Assembly (NCBI RefSeq): GCF_014596935.1
Contig: NZ_JACVXC010000004.1
Location: 124,001-188,000 of the forward strand
DNA length: 64,000 nucleotides
Direction of reading: 5' to 3'
DNA from: Aestuariibaculum suncheonense
GTDB lineage: Bacteria; Bacteroidota; Bacteroidia; Flavobacteriales; Flavobacteriaceae
Shown here one piece after another: positions 57,327 through 64,000 of this stretch. Every line of letters starts with the position of its first letter. Position 1 is the stretch's first letter. Position numbers and translations under genes: made by a program. Below the pieces are notes generated by a model that saw only the letters and a program-made list of their open reading frames with translations, ran no database searches and was not told the DNA's origin.

Positions 57327-58631
57327 TTACTTTAATAACGCTGAATAGTCTGCTGGAAGTTCGGCGTCTATATCTCTTAAGTATTTTTCAAGAGCAGCCA
57401 TGGAGCTATGTCCTGTTATTAACATTAATCTACTTTTCGCTTCAAAAGGCGACGACGCTTTAACTAAAGCTCTATAAAGTTTGGTTATAAATGTATGCCT
57501 GAAACTATACAATCCGTAATCAGTTCCCAGTTTAAAATGGTCCTTTACCACTCGTTTAAAACGCTTCGTAAAGTAATCCCGCTTGTTATCTTCATCGATA
57601 TCCCAGTTACCACCTATCCCATCGGGTGTAAACACATCCAGTTTCTTATCTAAATGAGATAGATCCGGTAAATCTTGTATTAATAAGTCTGGAATAATCT
57701 TCGTTTTCACCACGCCGCTTTTAGCCAAAAACCGAACGGTTTTATTATTCAAATCGACATCTTCTACCTTCAGTCTACAGACTTCTATCGGTCTTAAAAA
57801 ATTATAAGATATAAACTTAATAAACAGCAATAAGCTTGGATCTTCCTTTTCTAAATAGCTATAAATTTCCTCCTGTTTTTCTGCTGTATAGGTCTTGTTA
57901 CGCTGTGGTATAGTTTTAAGTACAGGTATTTTCTTGACATAGTTTTGACTTATGATATAATTATCAACCAGCACCTGAACTAAGCTGCTTAAATCAACGC
58001 GATAATTGTTCCTGTTACGTGCACTTGTATTGGTTAAAACAGAATTTAAAAATTCGGTTACAACCCTGCCATCGAGCTGATCAATGGTTTTCAAATCTGG
58101 CTTATCTGTTTCTAACCAAAGCAAAAAGTTTTTTAAGCGATTCTCATAGGCTCGCTTAGTCGTTTTGCTAAGTAACTTCTCTTTTAATTTTAAGCCATAG
58201 TCGAAAGCTTCCTTGATAGTCATTTTTGTGGCTTCTGACTCCGTTTCTTCTTTTTTGGGATTAGTCTTCTTAGTTTCATTCTGAAGATCTTCTTGCTTAG
58301 CCTTTCGCTGCTCTATAAGCGCACTGTTATCTTCAAACGGATTAAATCCTTCCTTAAGTAATTTCAGAAGTACTTTCTGGTATTTCGTTAAAACAAAAAG
58401 TCGCTCTTCTTTTGTTTTATACCTGTTGGCTTCGCCATAAATGGGAGTCACCCGTTTTAGTTTTCCTGTTTTAGGATTTCGATAAGAAAAATAGACGTAC
58501 CAGCGTTTACTTAAATCGCCTTTAGCCGTAAATATTTTTGGGTTAGAAAATTTCTTCTGTTGGGACAAATCGTATGCACTTTCGTATTCACAAACGTATG
58601 CTAAGGTAAGAATTTCTTTAATTATAGCCAT
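57327..58631 (-). CDS. Tyrosine recombinase, integrase of the genomic island
   Basis: The 434-aa product has an N-terminal arm-binding-like region (KRWYVYFSYRNPKTGKLKRV), a SAM-like core-binding domain near 150-240 and the catalytic domain: Arg in NFLRPIEVCRLK, YSFRHTF (Arg378, His379, with Tyr at the usual first His), TGHSS (His408) and nucleophile Tyr417 in LEKYL. This is typical of Bacteroidota tRNA-targeting integrases. It lies directly beside initiator tRNA-Met, whose 3' part is repeated at 22164. I see no patch specific to integron integrases. Its start codon abuts the tRNA terminator, leaving little room for a private promoter. Confidence 0.92.
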   Translation of the reverse strand: MAIIKEILTLAYVCEYESAYDLSQQKKFSNPKIFTAKGDLSKRWYVYFSYRNPKTGKLKRVTPIYGEANRYKTKEERLFVLTKYQKVLLKLLKEGFNPFEDNSALIEQRKAKQEDLQNETKKTNPKKEETESEATKMTIKEAFDYGLKLKEKLLSKTTKRAYENRLKNFLLWLETDKPDLKTIDQLDGRVVTEFLNSVLTNTSARNRNNYRVDLSSLVQVLVDNYIISQNYVKKIPVLKTIPQRNKTYTAEKQEEIYSYLEKEDPSLLLFIKFISYNFLRPIEVCRLKVEDVDLNNKTVRFLAKSGVVKTKIIPDLLIQDLPDLSHLDKKLDVFTPDGIGGNWDIDEDNKRDYFTKRFKRVVKDHFKLGTDYGLYSFRHTFITKLYRALVKASSPFEAKSRLMLITGHSSMAALEKYLRDIDAELPADYSALLK

Positions 58632-58636
58632 AAAAA

Positions 58637-58662
58637 AACGGTTTAGTGAAAACTAAACCGTT
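58637..58662 (-). terminator. Terminator between initiator tRNA-Met and the integrase
   Basis: AACGGTTTAG pairs with CTAAACCGTT around a 6-base loop. On the minus strand it is followed by a T-run that ends at the integrase start codon (58631). It would end the tRNA transcript or throttle read-through into the integrase. Confidence 0.75.
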
Positions 58663-58679
58663 GATTTTGCTTGACTTAA

Positions 58680-58758
<79 letters not shown>

Positions 58759-58823
58759 ATATTGTGGTGCAAATATACAATCCTTTTTAAGTTCTGCAAA
58801 CTTATATTTGAAAAATATTCCAA

Positions 58824-59000
58824 TTAAATTTCAGACACCTGAAAGTCAACCAATTCAAGATTAATAAATTTTAAATTCACTTGAATTGGACGACAACAAA
58901 CCTCACAATCTTCAATATATTGCTGACTCGAAACGCTATTATCAATCAACATGGAAATTTGTCCCCAGCAATACGGACAAGTAAAAAAGTGTTCAATCAT
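58824..59000 (-). CDS. CPXCG-motif cysteine-rich small protein
   Basis: The frame opens at 59027, but the Met at 59000 (MIEHFFTCPYCWGQISML) is the family-like start, giving 58 aa. Two Cys pairs (CPYC, and CEVCCRPIQV) should bind one zinc ion. The family is widespread, of unknown function. It is monocistronic beside the tRNA, on the chromosomal side of the island boundary. Confidence 0.8.
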   Translation of the reverse strand: MIEHFFTCPYCWGQISMLIDNSVSSQQYIEDCEVCCRPIQVNLKFINLELVDFQVSEI

Positions 59001-59017
59001 AATTTTAAAATACAAAA

Positions 59018-59038
59018 AAGTCAGCATAAAGCTGACTT
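59018..59038 (-). terminator. Terminator of the leucine-rich repeat gene
   Basis: AAGTCAGC pairs with GCTGACTT around ATAAA; on the minus strand a T-run follows. It is 34 bases past the stop at 59072. The small gene at 58824-59000 starts just beyond it. Confidence 0.7.
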
Positions 59039-59071
59039 CTTAAAACTATAATTAATTTAAACAAAAACTTA

Positions 59072-59896
59072 CTATTCTTTTTCAATATCCATTGTTGCGG
59101 TTGAATTTTGTAACTCTAAATACATCAACCCTGGAGGATGGTTTCCTGAAACTGTAACGTACTCTCTATTCAAATTGTTATCACTAACCATTAACGTGGT
59201 TAATTTTGGAAGATTCATAAACTCTAAAGGTAAATCTCCTGTTAATTTATTAGTGGATAACACTAACTCTTCTAAATTTCTTAATTGTGCCATTTCTACT
59301 GGAATATCACCTTCCAGTTTATTATCCATTAAGCTCAACTTCTCTAATTTAGTTAAAGCTGCTATTTCAGTTGGAATGGTTCCAATTATGAAGTTACTTC
59401 CCATTAGTAACTCTTTTAAATTGGTTAGTCCCATGATAGCCTTTGGAATGGTTCCTGAAAACTTGTTACTATATAATTTTAAAGATTCTAATTTTTTCAA
59501 TTGTCCTAATTCTTCAGGAATAGAACCTTCAAATCCATTCATAAATAACTCTAATGAAGTTAATTCTTGTAAATTTTTAATTGAAGTTGGAAGAGTTCCG
59601 GTTAATTTATTGAATCCTAAATTCAATTTTTTTAAATTAACTAAATTCCCGATTTCTGCTGGTAAAGTGCCCTGAAGATTATTGAACTGTAAATTTACTT
59701 CAACAACTTTATCGTCTTCTACTTTTACACCGTACCACTTTTCAACAGCAGCATTTAAATCCCAAGAGGAATTCCAATGACTACCATTTGTTGCATTATA
59801 AATAGCTACTAAAGCCTCTTTTTCACTTGGTGAAACCTTTGCAAATGTAAAAGCTGATACGAAAAGTGTTAAAACTAAAATGTAATGTTTTTTCAT
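59072..59896 (-). CDS. Exported leucine-rich repeat protein
   Basis: The 274-aa product has a signal peptide (MKKHYILVLTLFVSAFTFA), a cap resembling plant LRR N-terminal domains (EKEALVAIYNATNGSHWNSS), then about seven repeats of the form LxxLxLxxNxLxGxIPxEIxxL, and a short tail without a T9SS sorting domain. Such proteins in flavobacteria are periplasmic or surface-bound and mediate protein contacts; the partner is unknown. It is a single gene outside the island. Confidence 0.85.
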   Translation of the reverse strand: MKKHYILVLTLFVSAFTFAKVSPSEKEALVAIYNATNGSHWNSSWDLNAAVEKWYGVKVEDDKVVEVNLQFNNLQGTLPAEIGNLVNLKKLNLGFNKLTGTLPTSIKNLQELTSLELFMNGFEGSIPEELGQLKKLESLKLYSNKFSGTIPKAIMGLTNLKELLMGSNFIIGTIPTEIAALTKLEKLSLMDNKLEGDIPVEMAQLRNLEELVLSTNKLTGDLPLEFMNLPKLTTLMVSDNNLNREYVTVSGNHPPGLMYLELQNSTATMDIEKE

Positions 59897-59996
59897 GGTC
59901 GAATTGATTTGGGATTAATTCTTACACGAATATACACAACAATTAGACTAAAAACACATTTATTCGATGAAATGCACTAAATTTTAACAAACACCC

Positions 59997-61904
59997 CTAT
60001 TCGAAGACTTCAATCTCTATTTGAATGGTTTCCCATTGCTCCATTAAACCTTCTAAATCCTTTTTTAATTTATGATAGTCGTCAAAGAAATTGGCTTTAG
60101 AAGTCACTTCCTCGTAATTTATTTCAAGTTCTGCGTCTATCGCCTTTATCTTACGTTCTAAATCGTTTATCTTAGCTTCTACATTACTAAGCTTATTGTT
60201 TAACGATTTTAACTTTTTCTGATCTTCGTAAGATTGTTGCTTTTTCTCTTTAGGCATTTCCTTAATTACTGTACGCTTTTCAACCTCACGCAGGTTTTCA
60301 ACATTACGTTGTTCTAAGTAAAAATCAATATCGCCTAAATACTCTTTTAACTTATGGTCTTTAAACTCATAAACTCTATCTGTTAAACCTTGAAGAAAAT
60401 CACGGTCGTGTGATACCAAAATTAACGTACCTTCAAATCGCTTTAACGCTTCCTTTAGTACGTTTTTAGATTTAATATCTAAGTGATTTGTCGGCTCATC
60501 CATCACCAATACATTGAATGGTTGCAACATCAATTTCGCTAAGGCCAAACGGTTTCTCTCTCCTCCAGAAAGCACACGCACATATTTATCAACTTCATCA
60601 CCTCGGAATAAAAATGATCCCAAAATATCACGAACTTTACTACGATTGGTTTCATTAGCCGCATCGATCATGGTATCATGAATCGTTTTATTTCCATCTA
60701 AATACTCGGCTTGATTCTGAGCAAAATACCCTATCTGTACATTATGTCCTAACTTTAAATACCCTTCATACTTAATATCTCCTACGATAATTTTAGCTAA
60801 AGTCGATTTCCCTTGTCCGTTTTGTCCAACAAAAGCCGTTTTACTATCGCGTTCAATCATTAAATCAACTTCACGAAGCACTTCATTGTTTCCGTAACTT
60901 TTAGAGATTTTATCGGTTTCAACAACCACTTTTCCTGGTGTAACTGAGACCGGAAAGTTTAAAGTCATTACACTATTATCATCTTCATCAACCTCTATAC
61001 GCTCAATTTTATCTAGCTTTTTTATAAGGGATTGTGCCATAGTGGCTTTTGAAGCTTTAGCTCGGAATTTCTCAATCAGCTTTTCGGTTTGTTCAATCTG
61101 TTTCTGCTGATTTTTTTGTGAAGCCAGCTGCTGCGTTCTTAATTCTTCACGAAGTACCAAATATTGTGAATATGGTTTCGGATAATCGTAAATGCGACCT
61201 AATGAAATTTCAATGGTACGATTGGTTACATTATCTAAAAACATTTTATCGTGCGATACGATGGCCACAGCACCCGGATACGACTTTAAAAAACTTTCTA
61301 ACCAGATAATCGATTCGATATCTAAATGGTTGGTAGGCTCATCAAGAAGTAAAATATCGTTACTTTGAAGCAGGAGCTTTGCCAATTCTATACGCATACG
61401 CCATCCTCCGGAAAAAGTATCTGTAAGTTTATTGAAATCTTCACGTTTAAATCCTAATCCCTGAAGAATTTTTTCGGTTTCACCTTGATAGTTATACCCC
61501 CCCAGGATTTCATACTGGTGCTGTAAATCGTTAATATCGACCATTAACTGGTGATAGGCATCACTCTCGTAATCGGTACGCTCGGCTAATTCGGCGTTAA
61601 CCTCTTCCATTTTAGACTCTAAAGCCTTAATTTCTGTAAATGCCTGATAAGACTCTTCTAAAACCGTTCTTCCTAAAATAAAATCGATATCCTGTTTTAA
61701 GAATCCTATTTTCAAATCCTTATCGGAAGCGATTTGCCCGGTGTCTGGTTCCAACTCTTTTGCTAAAATTTTAAGCATTGTAGATTTACCGGCGCCATTT
61801 TTACCAATAAGACCTACCCGATCGCCATTAACCAGTTTAAACGTAATATCTTCAAACAGGTATTCTCCTTGAAATGAAATCGATAAATTATGAATGTTTA
61901 GCAT
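59997..61904 (-). CDS. ABC-F family ATPase
   Basis: The 635-aa product has two ATP-binding cassettes and no membrane segments. Walker A is GLIGKNGAGKST and FVGQNGQGKST; signatures are DTFSGGWRMR and RVLSGGERNR; Walker B is DILLLDEPTNHLD and NVLVMDEPTNHLD. The linker (RTQQLASQKNQQKQIEQTE) and a C-terminal coiled coil (LNNKLSNVEAKINDLERKI) resemble Uup/YheS-type members. ABC-F proteins act on the ribosomal E site. A housekeeping translation factor is more likely than a resistance factor. Confidence 0.92.
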   Translation of the reverse strand: MLNIHNLSISFQGEYLFEDITFKLVNGDRVGLIGKNGAGKSTMLKILAKELEPDTGQIASDKDLKIGFLKQDIDFILGRTVLEESYQAFTEIKALESKMEEVNAELAERTDYESDAYHQLMVDINDLQHQYEILGGYNYQGETEKILQGLGFKREDFNKLTDTFSGGWRMRIELAKLLLQSNDILLLDEPTNHLDIESIIWLESFLKSYPGAVAIVSHDKMFLDNVTNRTIEISLGRIYDYPKPYSQYLVLREELRTQQLASQKNQQKQIEQTEKLIEKFRAKASKATMAQSLIKKLDKIERIEVDEDDNSVMTLNFPVSVTPGKVVVETDKISKSYGNNEVLREVDLMIERDSKTAFVGQNGQGKSTLAKIIVGDIKYEGYLKLGHNVQIGYFAQNQAEYLDGNKTIHDTMIDAANETNRSKVRDILGSFLFRGDEVDKYVRVLSGGERNRLALAKLMLQPFNVLVMDEPTNHLDIKSKNVLKEALKRFEGTLILVSHDRDFLQGLTDRVYEFKDHKLKEYLGDIDFYLEQRNVENLREVEKRTVIKEMPKEKKQQSYEDQKKLKSLNNKLSNVEAKINDLERKIKAIDAELEINYEEVTSKANFFDDYHKLKKDLEGLMEQWETIQIEIEVFE

Positions 61905-61992
61905 AGAATTGTAACTTATATCACAGAACTTTAACGTTTAAAAAATTATATTTGTTCTGATTGATTAAGAATGCAAAAGTACATTAAATAAT

Positions 61993-62382
61993 ATGTTTTC
62001 AAAAGGTTCAAAATTATATAGTATTTTCACGGGAACTTGCCCTAAGTGCCATGAAGAATCGATGTTTAAAAACAAAAATCCATATATTCTTTCTGAGGCT
62101 TTAGACATGCACGAAACTTGCAGCAACTGTGGTACTAAATACAAAATTGAACCATCGTTTTTTTACGGTTCTATGTATGTAAGTTATGCCGTAGGTATTG
62201 CCTTTGCTGTAGCAGCTTTTGTAATCTCTTATTTTGTCTTTAACGCCGGACTAAACGCGATGTTTGTCTCCATCGTTGCGACACTTGTGGTTTTCATGCC
62301 TGTCATTTTAAGGCTATCACGCAACATTTGGATTAACTTTTTTATCCATTACGACAAGTCGTTTGCTAAATCCAAAAAGTAA
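61993..62382 (+). CDS. DUF983 membrane protein
   Basis: The 129-aa product has two zinc-ribbon-like Cys pairs (GTCPKCHEESMF; HETCSNCGTKY) followed by two membrane helices (YAVGIAFAVAAFVISYFVF; VSIVATLVVFMPVILRL). Length and plan match DUF983. Function is unknown. Its stop codon directly abuts the stop of the convergent oxidoreductase gene, with no bases between. Confidence 0.88.
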   Translation: MFSKGSKLYSIFTGTCPKCHEESMFKNKNPYILSEALDMHETCSNCGTKYKIEPSFFYGSMYVSYAVGIAFAVAAFVISYFVFNAGLNAMFVSIVATLVVFMPVILRLSRNIWINFFIHYDKSFAKSKK

Positions 62383-63423
62383 TTACTGAAAACGTTTGAT
62401 ATCGATTTCGGCTTCTAAAGGCATTTGATTTTCAATAAAATTATAAAGCTGAGCAGCCACATAAGGCCCGATCATAACCCCGCGAGTACCCAATCCGTTG
62501 AGGACATACATATTTTTATATTCAGCATGTTGACCAACTAGTGGTCTACGGTCTTTAACAGTAGGGCGAACGCCTGCCACCTGATTCACTATTTTAAACG
62601 GACAGTTGATAATTTTCTGAAGTTTCTCCGAAAGCTCTTCTTTTGCAGATTCCGACGGTTGATTTGTTAAATCTTTCCACTCATAAGTAGCCCCAACAAT
62701 ATACTGATCGTCACCTAACGGAATTAAAAATGCTCCTGCCTTTAGTACATAATCAATTTTTAACTCAGGCGCATGAATAATTAACAATTCCCCTTTCGCA
62801 GGATTCAATGGCAGATTATTAAAAAACGGATTTTGTTTAATTCCGAAACCTTCTGAAAACACAATATGCTTTGCTTCAATTTCATTGTATTTAACGTTAC
62901 TTCCAAACTCCAATTTACCATAATCGAACACATCTTCAATAAGCTGATTATTCTGCTCCAACTGCTTTTTATAAGCTTCGATTAAGGTTTTCACATCAAT
63001 ACGACCTGTTTCTAAAACTTCGCCGAAACCAAAAGGCGCATCCACTGCTTCATTACCATTTTTAACAATAGTTGTTGATAAATACTCGGTAAGTTTCGGT
63101 TTATCCGACGCCGTAAACCAATCGTTTTGTTCTTCAAGCGATGCAAATTTTCTATAAACAGGAAGTTTATAATCTAACTTCACATTTAGCTCCTGTTCCA
63201 AACGCGCGTACATGGGCAATGCCTGTGCTAATTGTTCCTGGCATTTCCAAACCGGTGTAAATCGTTTTAACACCACCGGATTGTACAATCCGCCCGCCAC
63301 AGTTGAAGATAACTGAGACGCATTATCAAACACCACAAAAGTTTTATGATTAGCTTTTAATTGTTCACAAAAACTAATGCCGGCCAACCCAATACCCACA
63401 ACAATGTAATCTACTTGAATCAT
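62383..63423 (-). CDS. FAD-dependent oxidoreductase, DAO family
   Basis: The 346-aa product has an N-terminal Rossmann dinucleotide motif (YIVVGIGLAGISFCEQL), a substrate domain (GAFLIPLGDDQYIVGATYEW) and the C-terminal FAD contact (VAGVRPTVKDRRPLVGQH; NGLGTRGVMIGPYVAAQL). It resembles glycine/D-amino-acid oxidases and the oxidase half of MnmC, without the methyltransferase half. No signal peptide. The substrate cannot be named. Confidence 0.85.
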   Translation of the reverse strand: MIQVDYIVVGIGLAGISFCEQLKANHKTFVVFDNASQLSSTVAGGLYNPVVLKRFTPVWKCQEQLAQALPMYARLEQELNVKLDYKLPVYRKFASLEEQNDWFTASDKPKLTEYLSTTIVKNGNEAVDAPFGFGEVLETGRIDVKTLIEAYKKQLEQNNQLIEDVFDYGKLEFGSNVKYNEIEAKHIVFSEGFGIKQNPFFNNLPLNPAKGELLIIHAPELKIDYVLKAGAFLIPLGDDQYIVGATYEWKDLTNQPSESAKEELSEKLQKIINCPFKIVNQVAGVRPTVKDRRPLVGQHAEYKNMYVLNGLGTRGVMIGPYVAAQLYNFIENQMPLEAEIDIKRFQ

Positions 63424-63441
63424 GCTGCTAAGATAAAAAAT

Positions 63442-63473
63442 AAAGAAGCCCGCTTAAATAAGCGGGCTTCTTT
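63442..63473. terminator. Strong terminator between gldN and the oxidoreductase gene
   Basis: AAAGAAGCCCGCTT pairs perfectly with AAGCGGGCTTCTTT around a 4-base loop, with A/T runs on both sides. It lies 25 bases past the gldN stop and ends the leftward gld transcript. Confidence 0.9.
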
Positions 63474-63497
63474 ATTTTTTTTTTATAAAATCAGGAA

Positions 63498-64000
63498 TTA
63501 GTATGTCCACATATCTAATTCGAAATCACGAATTTTCTCTTTAATTCTTTCAGATTCTAATAACTGCATCAAGGCATTATCGGTTACATATTCGTTAATT
63601 GCTCTATCCTGCTGTACGTTTTCTTCTTTATAAATCATCGCATTGAAACGTCGTGAATTCAGCACATGATCAAAGGAAAATGGCATGGAGCTATTCTTAT
63701 TATTAAACGATTTTGCTTCGTGCAACACCTCGCGAGCATCTGGGAAAAATACCCAGAATAACTCTACTAAATCTGGTGTTTCAGAATCAATAAAGTTAAC
63801 ATCCGGAGCCACAGGAGCGATACCTAATAAACGGTATTTTAATTCTGCCTGACGCTTATCGAAATACCAAAGACCTTTAATACGGTACTCTACAATATCT
63901 GCAGCTGTAAGATCACGTCTGTCGATATACTCAGCAGATAATTGCTCACCAGCATTAATTTGCTCGATACCTAACTCTGTTGTATCTACTTTAGCTAAAG
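63498..64000 (-). CDS. gldN: Gliding motility / type IX secretion protein GldN (C-terminal part)
   Basis: The frame is open to the right window edge, so only the last 166 codons are visible; the GTG at 63812 is internal. Recognisable GldN segments are YIDRRDLTAADIVEYRIKG, LWYFDKRQAELKYRLLGIAP, VELFWVFFPDAREVLHEA and SSMPFSFDHVLNSRRFNAMI, with the end ERIKEKIRDFELDMWTY. GldN works with GldK, L and M in the T9SS motor and envelope ring. The system would export the sorting-domain protein at 52524. The rest of the gld operon should lie beyond the right edge. Confidence 0.9.
   Translation of the reverse strand, partial: LAKVDTTELGIEQINAGEQLSAEYIDRRDLTAADIVEYRIKGLWYFDKRQAELKYRLLGIAPVAPDVNFIDSETPDLVELFWVFFPDAREVLHEAKSFNNKNSSMPFSFDHVLNSRRFNAMIYKEENVQQDRAINEYVTDNALMQLLESERIKEKIRDFELDMWTY

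Noticed and set aside
57327-58631. The tyrosine recombinase as an integron integrase
   Set aside because: I see no IntI-type additional domain, and its place beside a duplicated tRNA end explains it as the island integrase. It remains possible that it acts on the cassette sites, but nothing shows it.
59175-59675. Long plus-strand open frame opposite the LRR gene
   Set aside because: It mirrors the repeat codons of the leucine-rich repeats and has no start context or family features.

Overview
The window looks like a chromosome segment of a marine-type flavobacterium (Bacteroidota). It is AT-rich and carries four SusC/SusD pairs, FecI/FecR sigma/anti-sigma pairs, a hybrid two-component system, a type IX secretion sorting domain, the end of gldN, and TAnnTTTG-like promoter boxes.

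Layout. 1-3.5 kb: a worn region with a broken iduronate-sulfatase-like gene and an intact GH2 beta-glycosidase. 3.5-5.0 kb: a decayed second copy of an island end plus the tail of a GH97 gene, interrupted by an IS481-type element with clear inverted repeats and a 7-bp target duplication. 5.1-21.6 kb: two paralogous modules, each with FecI (divergent), FecR, an STN-containing SusC, SusD and a thioredoxin-fold protein. Each has a predicted antisense small RNA between fecR and susC. 22.2-58.7 kb: a genomic island of about 36.5 kb bounded by a perfect 51-bp direct repeat of the 3' part of initiator tRNA-Met, with a tyrosine recombinase beside the intact tRNA. 58.7-64 kb: ordinary chromosome (CPXCG protein, LRR protein, ABC-F ATPase, DUF983, FAD oxidoreductase, gldN).

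The island carries two divergent polysaccharide utilization loci. The leftward one (regulator, SusC, SusD, SusE-like, GH66, GH31, GH97) fits dextran: a surface endo-dextranase, outer-membrane import, then periplasmic alpha-glucosidases. The rightward one (hybrid two-component regulator with a sugar-binding sensor, an MFS permease fused to a GH32, SusC, SusD, DUF4960 lipoprotein, surface GH32, PfkB sugar kinase, DUF4960 protein with T9SS tail) fits fructan (levan or inulin): binding and cutting at the surface, import, trimming to fructose, inner-membrane uptake and phosphorylation.

Between the fructan locus and the integrase lies a short run of single-gene units (54.4-56.6 kb) separated by imperfect palindromes. 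Each unit starts with GTT plus a unique sequence whose reverse complement recurs at its own end. This is the architecture of integron gene cassettes and attC sites, but the motifs are not classical and no obvious IntI is present. The cassette-like array and the permease-GH32 fusion are the two most unusual items.
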